Shown in pieces: positions 1 through 7,933 of a stretch of 64,000 bases of DNA. Position 1 is the first letter of the stretch, and each line of letters starts with the position of its first letter. The DNA is from Methylopila henanensis. GTDB lineage: Bacteria > Pseudomonadota > Alphaproteobacteria > Rhizobiales > Methylopilaceae. The stretch is taken from NCBI RefSeq assembly GCF_042681025.1, contig NZ_JBHUER010000008.1, positions 248,001-312,000 on the forward strand, written 5' to 3'. Both the position numbers and the translations under genes were made by a program. The notes under the pieces are model-generated. The model saw only the letters and a program-made list of their open reading frames with translations. It was not told where the DNA came from and did not search any database.

Positions 1-2
1 AG

Positions 3-353
3 GCGCGCTGGTTCCTGTGGCCGGCCTCGCTGATGTGGCCGCTCGGCTTCGTCGCCATTCTGTCGGGCTGGATCACCACGGAGGTCGGCCGCCAGCCCTG
101 GGTGGTGCACGGCGTGCTGCGCACCGCCGACGCGGTCTCGCCGATCTCGCTGACGAGCGTCGCGATCTCGCTCGCGCTGTTCGTGGTGGTCTACTGCGTC
201 GTGTTCTCGATGGGCGTGTTCTACGTCAACCGGCTGATCAACCGCGGCCCGGACGCCACCGTCACCGCCCCGCCGCGCCACGGCCAGCCGAGCCGCCCGC
301 TGTCGGCGGCCGAAGAGGCCACGCGCGGCGCGATCGAACCGGCCCAAGGCTGA
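3..353 (+). CDS. cydA: Cytochrome bd-type ubiquinol oxidase subunit I, C-terminal part (5' end outside window)
   Basis: Only the last ~116 residues are present; the frame is open from the window edge and ends in TGA at 351-353. The visible stretch has the GW-x3-EVGRQPW motif followed by LRTADAVSP, typical of the C-terminal helices of CydA/CioA proteins, then a transmembrane helix and a polar tail. Subunit I carries the haems and the quinol site of the terminal oxidase in the inner membrane; the Q-loop that separates CydA from cyanide-insensitive CioA lies outside the window, so the subtype is undecided. cydB follows 13 bases downstream, so the two are co-transcribed. Confidence 0.9.
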   Translation, partial: ARWFLWPASLMWPLGFVAILSGWITTEVGRQPWVVHGVLRTADAVSPISLTSVAISLALFVVVYCVVFSMGVFYVNRLINRGPDATVTAPPRHGQPSRPLSAAEEATRGAIEPAQG

Positions 354-366
354 AGGAGCGCCGCCC

Positions 367-1386
367 ATGGAATGGTACCTGCCGCTCGCCTGGGGCCTGA
401 TCATCGGCGCCGCCGTCGCGATGTATGTGGTGCTCGACGGCTTCGACCTCGGCATCGGGATCCTGTTCCCGTTCACCAGGAACGAGCACGAGCGCGATCA
501 GATGATGAACACGGTCGCGCCGTTCTGGGACGGCAACGAGACCTGGCTGGTGCTCGGCGGCGGCGGCCTGTGGGTGGCCTTCCCCAAGGCCTACGCGGTG
601 ATCATGCCGGCGCTCTACCTGCCGGTCATCGTGATGCTGCTGGCGCTGATCTTCCGCGGCGTGTCGTTCGAGTTCCGCTGGGTGGCGAAGCCGAACAAGG
701 GCGTGTGGAACATCGCCTTCGCCGGCGGCTCGATTGTCGCGGCCTTCTGCCAGGGGCTGATCCTCGGCGGGCTGCTGCAGGGCGTCGAGACGGAGGTGGT
801 CCCCGGCCGCGGCGCGCAGTTCGCCGGCGGCGCGCTCGACTGGCTGACGCCGTTCTCGCTGCTCTGCGGCGTGGGGGTCACGCTCGGCTACGCGCTGCTC
901 GGCGCCACCTGGCTCAACATGAAGACCGATGGCGAGGTCGCCCGCCGCTCCCGCGCGCAGGCCGTTCCGCTGCTGGCGGCCACGCTCGTCGCCATGGCGC
1001 TGGTCAGCCTCTGGACCCCGTTCGCGATCGACCGGATCTGGGAGCGGTGGTTCTCCTGGCCCAACATCGGCCTGCTGTGGCCGATCCCGCTCGTCACCGC
1101 GGCGGTCGCGTGGGGCGTGTGGAAGGGGCTTGAGAACGGGCGCGAAATCGGCCCGTTCCTAGGCTCGATCGCGCTGTTCTTCCTCGGTTTCCTCGGCCTC
1201 GCGATCTCGGTCTGGCCCTATCTGGTGCCGCCGACGCTGACCTTCTGGGACGCCGCCGCCGCCCCCGCCTCGCAGATCTTCATGGCGGCCGGCACCATCG
1301 TGCTGTTCCCGATCATCATCGGCTACACGGTGTTCGTGTACTGGCTGTTCCGCGGCAAGGTGCGCGAGGGCGAGGGCTACCACTGA
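367..1386 (+). CDS. cydB: Cytochrome bd-type ubiquinol oxidase subunit II
   Basis: 339 residues, close to the usual CydB length. The N-terminus (WYLPLAWGLIIGAAVAMYV, then LDGFDLGIG) and the downstream NGNETWLVLGGG-like segment (here DGNETWLVLGGGGLW) are diagnostic of subunit II. About eight hydrophobic helices are visible. It pairs with CydA in the inner membrane to form the quinol oxidase that reduces oxygen to water without proton pumping, usually used at low oxygen. An AAGGAG ribosome site at 353-358 overlaps the cydA stop and sits 8 bases before the ATG. No CydX-like small ORF follows before the convergent gene. Confidence 0.95.
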   Translation: MEWYLPLAWGLIIGAAVAMYVVLDGFDLGIGILFPFTRNEHERDQMMNTVAPFWDGNETWLVLGGGGLWVAFPKAYAVIMPALYLPVIVMLLALIFRGVSFEFRWVAKPNKGVWNIAFAGGSIVAAFCQGLILGGLLQGVETEVVPGRGAQFAGGALDWLTPFSLLCGVGVTLGYALLGATWLNMKTDGEVARRSRAQAVPLLAATLVAMALVSLWTPFAIDRIWERWFSWPNIGLLWPIPLVTAAVAWGVWKGLENGREIGPFLGSIALFFLGFLGLAISVWPYLVPPTLTFWDAAAAPASQIFMAAGTIVLFPIIIGYTVFVYWLFRGKVREGEGYH

Positions 1387-1416
1387 GTCTCGCGGGGCGC
1401 GGCGGGGCCTCCCGCC

Positions 1417-2253
1417 TCATTCCCCGTCGAGCGCGCGGCGGATCGCCTTCAGGTCGCGCCAGGCGAACTTTTTCTGCGCGGGGCTGCGCAGCAGATAGGC
1501 CGGGTGCAGGGTCGCGATCGCCTTGATGCGGCGCGGGCCGGCGTCGTAATCGAGCCAGCGGCCGCGCAACCTCAGAATGCCTTCCTTCGCGCGGAACAGG
1601 GTCTGCGCCGCGGCGCCGCCGAGCGCCACCAGGACGTCGGGCTCCGCGAGCTCGATCTGCCGGCGGATGAAGGGCAGGCAGGTCTCCGTCTCCTGCGGCG
1701 TCGGCGTGCGGTTGCCGGGCGGGCGCCACGGGATCACGTTGGCGATGTAGGCGCTCGAACGGTCGAGCCCGATCGCGGCCAGCATGCGGTCGAGCAGCTG
1801 CCCGGAACGACCGACGAAGGGCAGCCCGGACAGGTCCTCCTCGCGCCCCGGCGCCTCGCCCACCAGCATCACCCGCGCGCCCGGCGTGCCGTCCGCGAAC
1901 ACGGTGCGGCTCGCGGTCGCCTTGAGCGCGCAGCCGTCGAAGCGCTCCAGAATGGCGCGGAGCTCGTCCAGCGTCTCGGCGCCGGCGGCCGCGGCGCGAG
2001 CGGCGGAGGCGGTCTCCTCCGCGGAGCCGAGCGCAGCATCCGCAGGGCCCGGCCGCAGCAGCGGCGCGGGCTCGGCGGCGGGCGCGCGCGGACTTTGCGT
2101 CGCGCGGGGCGGCGGAGCGGCGGCCTTGCGCGCGGCGGTCTCGGCGAAGCGGTCCTGCGGCGTCTCCTCGATCCCGACGTCGACGCCCATCGCCGCGTAC
2201 CAGTCGAGCAGCGCGCGGGCGTCGTCGGGGGAAAGAGGCGAGTGTTGGTCCAT
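1417..2253 (-). CDS. Uracil-DNA glycosylase, family-4-like, lacking two cluster cysteines
   Basis: 278 residues from the ATG at 2253. The C-terminal ~190 residues carry the family-4 UDG signature: GEAPGREED, PFVGRSGQLLD, NVIPWRPPGNR and LHPAYLLRSPAQ. It should excise uracil from DNA at the start of base-excision repair. Family 4 normally binds a 4Fe-4S cluster through four cysteines. Here the first is Phe (in ERFDGC) and the third is Trp (in NVIPWRPPGNR), leaving only the second and fourth. A Bradyrhizobium enzyme of this general kind without a cluster has been described (recalled, not checked). The N-terminal ~90 residues are Ala/Pro-rich and probably disordered. The frame extends further upstream, but the composition there is azoreductase antisense. 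Confidence 0.85.
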   Translation of the reverse strand: MDQHSPLSPDDARALLDWYAAMGVDVGIEETPQDRFAETAARKAAAPPPRATQSPRAPAAEPAPLLRPGPADAALGSAEETASAARAAAAGAETLDELRAILERFDGCALKATASRTVFADGTPGARVMLVGEAPGREEDLSGLPFVGRSGQLLDRMLAAIGLDRSSAYIANVIPWRPPGNRTPTPQETETCLPFIRRQIELAEPDVLVALGGAAAQTLFRAKEGILRLRGRWLDYDAGPRRIKAIATLHPAYLLRSPAQKKFAWRDLKAIRRALDGE

Positions 2254-2311
2254 CGCCGCGCACCCTAGAGGCTGTCGGGGAGCATGGACAGCCTCCCGCG
2301 CTGTCGCGCGC

Positions 2312-2974
2312 TCAGGCGGCGACAGCCGTTCCCGCCAGTTCGGCCGCGAGCGCGTCGACCGCCCGCTCGGCCTCCTCGCGCGAGCGTGCGAAACGACCGT
2401 CGCCGAACTCCTGATATTCGACCGCCACCGTCCGGATCGCGCCCGGCGCGACGCCGAGATAGGGCGCGACGGTCGCAAGATGCGGGTCGAGATGGTTGCG
2501 CGCGGCGCGCTCGCCCCCGGCCCCGAAGCCGAACTCGCCGCGCGCGCTCAGGACCACGAGACGCTTGCCCGCAAGGATCGGCTCGATCGGCTGGTCGCCG
2601 CGGGCGAGGTCGAAGGAGAAGGTGCGGCCGACCCGCACGACCTGATCGACCCAGGCCTTCAGCGCAGCCGGCATGCCGTAATTGTACATCGGCGCGCCGA
2701 GCACGATCACGTCCGCCGCGGCGAGTTCGTCGATGGCGGCGTCGGAGTAGCGCAGCGCCTCGCGGGCCGCGGCGTCCCGCGCCTGCGGCTTGGCGAAGGC
2801 GGCGGCGATCCACGCTTCCGACATCAGCGGCGGCGGGTCTTTGGCGAGGTCGCGGCGGATCACCCGGTCGCCCGGCCGCGCCGCCAGCCAGCCCTCGACG
2901 AAGCGGCGCGACAGCGCCCGGCTGAGCGAGCGCGTAGCGCGGCCGCTGGCGTCGATGTGGAGCAAGGTCGACAT
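2312..2974 (-). CDS. azoR: FMN-dependent NADH-azoreductase
   Basis: 220 residues, flavodoxin-like fold. Start at 2974 (MSTLLHIDAS) chosen because GAGAGGAG lies just upstream on the minus strand. The N-terminal LHIDASGR segment binds the FMN phosphate, and PMYNYGMPAALKAWVDQVVRVGRTF is the AzoR/AcpD hallmark (motif PMYNYGMP with downstream W-x-DQVVR). Such enzymes are soluble dimers reducing azo compounds and quinones with NADH, generally protecting against electrophile or thiol stress. It lies 14 bases after the SMR exporter gene on the same strand, so the two are probably one transcript, divergent from the LysR gene. Confidence 0.9.
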   Translation of the reverse strand: MSTLLHIDASGRATRSLSRALSRRFVEGWLAARPGDRVIRRDLAKDPPPLMSEAWIAAAFAKPQARDAAAREALRYSDAAIDELAAADVIVLGAPMYNYGMPAALKAWVDQVVRVGRTFSFDLARGDQPIEPILAGKRLVVLSARGEFGFGAGGERAARNHLDPHLATVAPYLGVAPGAIRTVAVEYQEFGDGRFARSREEAERAVDALAAELAGTAVAA

Positions 2975-2988
2975 CGCTCCTCTCCCCG

Positions 2989-3306
2989 TCACGCCGAAGC
3001 GAGCTTCAGGCCGGCGACGCCCCCGACGATGGCGAGCGCGGAGACCACCTTGACCGCCGTCAGCGCCTCGCCCAGCAGCGCGACGCCGAGCACCACCGTG
3101 CCGAGCGTGCCGACCGCGGTCCAGATCGGATAGGCGACGCTGACCGGCAGCGTCTTCAGCGCGAGCGTGAGGAAGCCGATGCCGCCGGCGACCGCGACGA
3201 CGGTGACGAGCGTCGGACCAAGCTTCGAGAAGCCGTCCGCATATTTCATGCTGAGCGCGAAGATGACCTCGAACACCGCCGCGATCCCGAGAAACACCCA
3301 GGCCAT
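2989..3306 (-). CDS. SMR-family exporter, SugE/Gdx type
   Basis: 105 residues with four transmembrane helices, the standard length for small multidrug resistance proteins. The essential glutamate in helix 1 is Glu13 (AAVFEVIFA). The segments MKYADGFSKL and LPVSVAYPIWTAVG align best with the SugE/Gdx branch, which exports guanidinium and some quaternary ammonium ions in exchange for protons, rather than with EmrE. GGGAG lies upstream of the ATG. No guanidine riboswitch was recognised in the leader. It is followed by azoR and is divergent from a LysR-type regulator, which may control it. Confidence 0.85.
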   Translation of the reverse strand: MAWVFLGIAAVFEVIFALSMKYADGFSKLGPTLVTVVAVAGGIGFLTLALKTLPVSVAYPIWTAVGTLGTVVLGVALLGEALTAVKVVSALAIVGGVAGLKLASA

Positions 3307-3321
3307 GGACTGAACTCCCGT

Positions 3322-3345
3322 GACTGGACTGAGACAGGCTCAGTC
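3322..3345 (-). promoter_or_regulatory. Inverted repeat in the leader of the SMR-azoR operon
   Basis: A 7-bp perfect palindrome, GACTGAG and CTCAGTC separated by five bases, followed on the plus strand by a T-run. It lies 20-40 bases upstream of the SMR start codon in the divergent region shared with the LysR gene. It could be an operator, a leader hairpin, or a terminator for plus-strand readthrough; sequence alone does not decide. Confidence 0.4.
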
Positions 3346-3449
3346 GTTTTTTCATGCCGGAGAGCTAGGCGCTGGTTTCCGAGGCGACAAACGACGATTT
3401 CTCAGGATATGAATGAATTTGAATCATCTATTATGAGGGAGACGCCGCG

Positions 3450-4361
3450 ATGCGCCGCCTGCCGCCGCTGGGCTCGCTCCGCGCCTTCGAGGCCGCCGCG
3501 CGCCGGCTGAGCTTCAAGGACGCCGCGGCCGAGCTCGGCGTGACGCCGACCGCGGTCAGCCACCAGATTCGCCAGCTCGAGGACGGGCTCGGCGTCGCGC
3601 TTTTCGAGCGGGGCCCGCGCCAGGTCGCGCTGACGCCGAAGGGCGAGGCGCTGCTGCCGCCGCTGCGCCGCGCCTTCGACGCCATGGCCGACGCGGTCGA
3701 GGACGCGCGCCGGCGGCCTTCGCGGCGGGTCGCGACTCTCTCCGCCACCGTCGCCTTCACGGCCAAACTGCTGGTGCCGAAGGCCGCGCGGTTCCGGGAC
3801 CTGAACCCGGACTGGGACCTGCGCCTCCACGCCGCCGACAGCGTGGTCGATCTCGCCGGCGGCGAGGCCGACGCCGCGATCCGCTACGGCGTCGCGCCGC
3901 GCCCCGGCCTCACGAGCCTTCCGCTGATGACGGACCTGTTCGCGCCGCTGGCGAGTCCGCGGCTCGGCCTCGCCACGCCGGCCGACCTCGCGCGCGTCGC
4001 GCTGATCCATTTCGACTGGCGCGTCAGCGGCGCGAGCACCGTGCCGTCCTGGCGCCTGTGGGGCGAGACGGCCGGCGTCTCCGGCGTCGACTGGGAGTCC
4101 GGCGTCGCCTTCAACGACGAGGCGAGCGCGATCCAGGCCGCCGTCGCAGGCCAAGGCGCGGCGCTGCTCAGCCGCGCCCTCGTCGCGGACGAACTCGCCT
4201 CCGGCGTGCTGGCCCAGCCCTTCGGGCCCGAACTCGGCGGCTTCAGCTACGATTTCGTCTGCCCGCAAGGCGCCGAGGACCGCCCCGCCGTCGCAGCGCT
4301 CCGCCGCTGGATCGAGGCGGAAGTGGCGCCGGGTCGACAGCCGCCGTCCGATTTGCTGTAA
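3450..4361 (+). CDS. LysR-family transcriptional regulator, GcvA-like
   Basis: 303 residues. An N-terminal winged helix-turn-helix (about residues 5-65: LGSLRAFEAAARRLSF, then VTPTAVSHQIRQLE and LFERG) is of the GcvA subgroup, which opens with the P-L-x-L-RAFEAAAR pattern. The C-terminal ~200 residues form the periplasmic-binding-protein-like effector domain. A GAGGGAGA ribosome site lies about 8 bases before the ATG. It is transcribed divergently from the SMR exporter and azoR, the usual arrangement for a LysR regulator and its target; the ligand cannot be read from sequence. Confidence 0.9.
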   Translation: MRRLPPLGSLRAFEAAARRLSFKDAAAELGVTPTAVSHQIRQLEDGLGVALFERGPRQVALTPKGEALLPPLRRAFDAMADAVEDARRRPSRRVATLSATVAFTAKLLVPKAARFRDLNPDWDLRLHAADSVVDLAGGEADAAIRYGVAPRPGLTSLPLMTDLFAPLASPRLGLATPADLARVALIHFDWRVSGASTVPSWRLWGETAGVSGVDWESGVAFNDEASAIQAAVAGQGAALLSRALVADELASGVLAQPFGPELGGFSYDFVCPQGAEDRPAVAALRRWIEAEVAPGRQPPSDLL

Positions 4362-4398
4362 AACGGACCGCGCTTCGCGGGGAGGCGACGGGGGGACG

Positions 4399-5043
4399 AT
4401 GCAGCCGGACGCGCTGAAGACGGGCGGGGAGCCCGCCCGCCGGCCGATCGCAAGCAGGTCCTCCGGCTGGGCGATCGCGCTGTCGCGGCGGCTCGCGGCC
4501 TCCTCGGTCACGCCGAACCAGATCTCGGTCGCCTCGGTGGTTTTCGCAGGCTTCGGCGCCGCGCTGATCGCGCTCGGGGCGACGCCGCTCGCCTGGCTCG
4601 CGGCGGCGGTCTGCGTCCAGCTCCGGCTCGTCTGCAACCTGCTGGACGGCATGGTCGCGGTCGAGGGCGGCAAGAAATCGGCGGTCGGGGCGATCTACAA
4701 CGAGTTCCCGGACCGCGTCGCCGACACATTGCTGCTCGTGCCCGTCGGCTACGCCGCCGGCTTGCCCTGGCTCGGCTGGGCGGCCGCGCTTCTCGCCGCG
4801 CTAACCGCCTATGTGCGCGTGTTCGGCGGTTCGCTCGGGCTCGCCCAGAGCTTCGACGGCGTGATGGCCAAACAGCGGCGCATGGCGGCGCTGACGCTCG
4901 GCCTCGTGGCGCAGAGCGTGGAGTGGACCGTCTCCGACACGCGCTGGTCGCTGCTGATCGCGATCGCGGTCGTCGCGGCGGGGAGCCTCGTCACCTGCTG
5001 GACGCGCTCCGCCGCGATCGCCGACGGACTGCGCCGCGCATGA
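4399..5043 (+). CDS. CDP-alcohol phosphatidyltransferase family protein with altered active-site motif
   Basis: 214 residues with about six membrane helices. The family motif D-x2-DG-x2-AR-x8-G-x3-D-x3-D aligns to residues 80-105 with exact spacing, but the first Asp is Asn80, the Arg is Val88 and the third Asp is Asn101; Asp83, Gly84, Ala87, Gly97 and Asp105 are kept. Canonical members join CDP-diacylglycerol to an alcohol through a two-metal site made by these aspartates, so chemistry may differ. The gene overlaps the acyltransferase gene by ATGA and a CdsA-like gene follows, so the three probably make one lipid product at the inner membrane. Confidence 0.8.
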   Translation: MQPDALKTGGEPARRPIASRSSGWAIALSRRLAASSVTPNQISVASVVFAGFGAALIALGATPLAWLAAAVCVQLRLVCNLLDGMVAVEGGKKSAVGAIYNEFPDRVADTLLLVPVGYAAGLPWLGWAAALLAALTAYVRVFGGSLGLAQSFDGVMAKQRRMAALTLGLVAQSVEWTVSDTRWSLLIAIAVVAAGSLVTCWTRSAAIADGLRRA

Positions 5044-5666
5044 CCGACCTCGTCCGCCAGATTCTCGTCATCCTCGTGCGCATCCTCGTCGGCGCGCGCG
5101 GCGAGTGGATCGGCTCCGCGCCTGAAACCCGCAGCCGGATCTACTTCGCCAACCACACCAGCCATTTCGACACCCTCGCCATCATCTCGGCGCTGCCGCT
5201 CGGGGTGCGCCGGCGCACCCATCCCGTCGCCGCGCGCGACTACTGGGGCTCGTCCGCGTTCAGGCGCTTCATCGCCGAGGGCGCCTTGCGCGCTGTGCTG
5301 ATCGACCGCGACGGCTCCGGCGGCGGCGACCCGCTCGCGCCGGTCCACGCCGTGCTCGACCGGCGCGACAGCGTGCTGATCTTCCCTGAGGGCACCCGCG
5401 GCGCCGGCGAGGAGATCGCGCCCTTCCGCAGCGGGCTGCACCGGCTGGCCGAGGCCTATCCGGACGCCGAGCTCATCCCCGTGCACCTCGAAAACCTCGC
5501 CCGCGTCATGCCGAAGGGCTCGTTCCTGATCGTGCCGATCACCTGCACCGCCCGCTTCGGCGCGCCGCTCACCCAGATCCCCGGCGAACCGAAGGCGGCG
5601 TTTCTCGAGCGCGCGCGGGCCGCGGTCGCAGGCCTCGCGCGCCCGCGCAACGGAGGCGCGGCGTGA
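5040..5666 (+). CDS. 1-acyl-sn-glycerol-3-phosphate acyltransferase-like (PlsC family)
   Basis: 208 residues from the ATG at 5040, whose TGA-overlap with the previous stop (ATGA) fixes the start. The acyltransferase catalytic motif HX4D is His39-Asp44 (NHTSHFD) and the glycerol-phosphate-binding motif FPEGTR is at 114-119. PlsC enzymes acylate lysophosphatidic acid to phosphatidic acid. It sits between a CDP-alcohol phosphatidyltransferase and a CdsA-like gene with translational coupling on both sides, which suggests a dedicated lipid route. It lacks a clear long N-terminal membrane anchor beyond a short hydrophobic helix. Confidence 0.85.
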   Translation: MTDLVRQILVILVRILVGARGEWIGSAPETRSRIYFANHTSHFDTLAIISALPLGVRRRTHPVAARDYWGSSAFRRFIAEGALRAVLIDRDGSGGGDPLAPVHAVLDRRDSVLIFPEGTRGAGEEIAPFRSGLHRLAEAYPDAELIPVHLENLARVMPKGSFLIVPITCTARFGAPLTQIPGEPKAAFLERARAAVAGLARPRNGGAA

Positions 5667-6592
5667 GCGGCGCGTTCGGCTGGGTCATCGTCGGCGTCAT
5701 CGCGATCCTCACGGTCGCGACCGTGGTCGGCCGCACGCTGGAGCGGCGCGCGACCACTCCGGAAGGTCGCGCCACGATCGCGAACCTCAACGCCCGCACC
5801 CGCTCCTGGTGGGTGATGGCGGTGGTGTTCGGAGCCGCGCTCGCGCTCGGCCCCGTGGCCACCACCCTGCTGTTCGCCGGCCTGTCCTTCATGGCGCTGC
5901 GCGAGTTCTGGACGCTCGCCCCCTCGCGCGCCGGCGACCACCGCGCGCTGTTCCTGTCGTTCTTCGTCGCGCTGCCGATCCATTACCTGCTGCTGGGCAC
6001 AAGCTGGTACGGCCTCTTCGCGGTGTTCATCCCGGTCTACTGCTTCCTCGCCCTGCCCGCGGTCTCCACGCTCGCCGGCGACGTGACCGACTTCCTCGCG
6101 CGCCAGGCCCGGGTGCAGTGGGGGCTGATGCTGACCGTCTACATGCTGAGCCACGCGCCGGCGCTGATGATGCTCGACACCGGCGCCGACCCCGCCCTGC
6201 TGGTGCTCTACCTCGTGGTGGTGGCGCAGCTTTCCGACGTCGCGCAATACGTCTTCGGCAAGCTCGTCGGCCGCACCCGGTTCTCGCCGAACGTCAGCCC
6301 GTCCAAGACGGTCGAGGGGCTCATCGGCGGCTGGGCGACGGCGGTGCTGATCGGCGTGGCGCTGCACGGGCTGACGCCCTTCACCGCGCTGCAGGCGGCG
6401 GGCATGAGCCTCGTCATCGTGGTGGCCGGCTTCTTCGGCGGCTTCGTGCTCTCTGCGGTGAAGCGCGACCTCGGCGCCAAGGACTGGGGCTACGTCATCG
6501 CCGGCCACGGCGGCGTGCTCGACCGGGTCGACAGCATCATCTTCGCCGCCCCCGTGTTCTTCCACCTCACCCGCTACTGGTTCACGCCGTGA
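5663..6592 (+). CDS. Phosphatidate cytidylyltransferase (CdsA family)
   Basis: 309 residues, about eight membrane helices. Start is GTG at 5663, overlapping the acyltransferase stop as GTGA. The CdsA signature is complete near the C-terminus: SAVKRDLGAKDWG followed by GHGGVLDRVDS. It should make CDP-diacylglycerol from CTP and phosphatidic acid. The window cannot show whether the genome has another CdsA, but clustering with a PlsC-like and a CDP-alcohol transferase gene (compare E. coli ynbAB, recalled) suggests a specialised paralogue. A hairpin with a T-run follows directly. Confidence 0.88.
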   Translation: MSGAFGWVIVGVIAILTVATVVGRTLERRATTPEGRATIANLNARTRSWWVMAVVFGAALALGPVATTLLFAGLSFMALREFWTLAPSRAGDHRALFLSFFVALPIHYLLLGTSWYGLFAVFIPVYCFLALPAVSTLAGDVTDFLARQARVQWGLMLTVYMLSHAPALMMLDTGADPALLVLYLVVVAQLSDVAQYVFGKLVGRTRFSPNVSPSKTVEGLIGGWATAVLIGVALHGLTPFTALQAAGMSLVIVVAGFFGGFVLSAVKRDLGAKDWGYVIAGHGGVLDRVDSIIFAAPVFFHLTRYWFTP

Positions 6593-6593
6593 C

Positions 6594-6625
6594 AGAACGA
6601 GACCTTTCGTCTCAGCCTGTTTTTT
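6594..6625 (+). terminator. Rho-independent terminator after the lipid operon
   Basis: Stem GAGAC/GTCTC with loop CTTTC, extended by ACAG/CTGT across a small internal loop, followed by six T residues at 6620-6625. It begins right after the CdsA-like stop codon. Confidence 0.7.
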
Positions 6626-6704
6626 AATCACGCCCTTTTAATCAGCCGATAATCATCGCTCCGCCAACGTGCGCCCGCGGGACTTCTTGATCGGGGCGGA
6701 TGAC

Positions 6705-7784
6705 ATGACGGAGCAGGCGGGCGACCGTTCGCTGGCGCAGATCGTCGGCGGCGCGGCGGACACGCTCAAGGACGCGGCCTGGGCGAACATCGCGGCCATT
6801 CGCGGCATCACCGGGCGCATGCGCCTCCTGGCCCTGAACGCGCTGATCGAGGCGGCCCACGCCGGAGACAAGGGCGCCGGCTTCTCGGTGGTGGCGCAGG
6901 AGGTCAAGGAGGTCGCCGCCGAGATCGAGCGTCTGGCGGCGGGGCTCGGCGAGGACGTCGGCGCGCGGGCCGAGAATCTGCGGCAGGCGGTCGCCGCGCT
7001 GTCGGCGGAGGCGCAGGCCGAGCGCTACACCGACCTCGCGCTCAACGCCGTCGAGATCATCGACCGCAACCTTTATGAGCGCACCTGCGACGTGCGCTGG
7101 TGGGCGACGGATTCGGCGATGGTGGACTGCGCGCTGGCGCCCACACCCGAGAACGCCGCCCACGCCTCCCGCCGGCTGGGCGTGATCCTGTCGTCCTACA
7201 CGGTCTATATCGACCTGTGGCTCTGCGATCTTTCGGGCAAGGTGATCGCCAACGGCCGCCCCGACCGCTTCCCCGGCGTGATCGGGCGGGACGTGTCGTC
7301 GGAGCGCTGGTTCGCCGCGGGCCGCAACCTCGCCTCCGGCGACGAGTTCGTGGCCGCCGACATCGAGCGCTCGGCCGGCCTCGAAGGCGCGCAGGTCGCG
7401 ACCTACGTGGCGCAGGTGCGCGAGAACGGCGACGCCCACGGCCGCCCGCTTGGCCTGCTCGCGATCCATTTCGACTGGGAGCCCCAGGCCCGCGCCGTGG
7501 TGCGGGGCGTACGGCTGGCGCCGGCCGAGGCCGCGAACAGCCGCGTGCTGCTGCTGGACGCCCGCGGCCGCGTCATCGCCTCCTCCGACGGCCGGGGCGC
7601 GCTGCAGGAGATGTTTCCGCTCGAAACCGCCGCCGGCCCCTCCGGCGCCTACCGGACGCAGAACGGCCGGCTGATCGCCTATCACCTGACGCCCGGCTAC
7701 GAGACCTATCGCGGGCTCGGCTGGTACGGCGTGATCGAGCACCATCAGGAGCGCGGCGCCGCAGCGCATCGATCGGCCGCGTAA
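6705..7784 (+). CDS. Soluble chemoreceptor-like protein: short MCP signalling segment followed by Cache-like sensor
   Basis: 359 residues from the ATG at 6705; a GTG at 6669 would add 12 residues. Residues ~33-75 match the hairpin tip of methyl-accepting chemotaxis proteins (LLALNALIEAAHAG, then GAGFSVVAQEV). The rest (~110-350) looks like a PAS/Cache sensor fold, with DLSGKVIANGRPDRFPG and a repeated DARGRVIASSDG. No transmembrane segment or signal peptide is visible, and the order is opposite to ordinary receptors, which place the sensor first. It may bind CheA/CheW-type arrays in the cytoplasm, or be a non-chemotaxis sensor. No che genes are nearby. Confidence 0.7.
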   Translation: MTEQAGDRSLAQIVGGAADTLKDAAWANIAAIRGITGRMRLLALNALIEAAHAGDKGAGFSVVAQEVKEVAAEIERLAAGLGEDVGARAENLRQAVAALSAEAQAERYTDLALNAVEIIDRNLYERTCDVRWWATDSAMVDCALAPTPENAAHASRRLGVILSSYTVYIDLWLCDLSGKVIANGRPDRFPGVIGRDVSSERWFAAGRNLASGDEFVAADIERSAGLEGAQVATYVAQVRENGDAHGRPLGLLAIHFDWEPQARAVVRGVRLAPAEAANSRVLLLDARGRVIASSDGRGALQEMFPLETAAGPSGAYRTQNGRLIAYHLTPGYETYRGLGWYGVIEHHQERGAAAHRSAA

Positions 7785-7933
7785 GCGCCCGGTCGACGCG
7801 AACTATCCGCAGGTCGGATAAACGAATTGCTCGTCTTCGACGATCCTCCCGATAGCCTCGGGCGCGCTAAAATGCGAACCGTTCCAACGTGCTTCGCAGC
7901 GCAACAGGATTTGTCGAGGGAGTTTCGCGGATC

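Noticed and set aside
3307..3449. Guanidine riboswitch before the SMR exporter
   Set aside because: No tandem ACGR-loop hairpins or ykkC core were found; the only hairpin is a simple palindrome.
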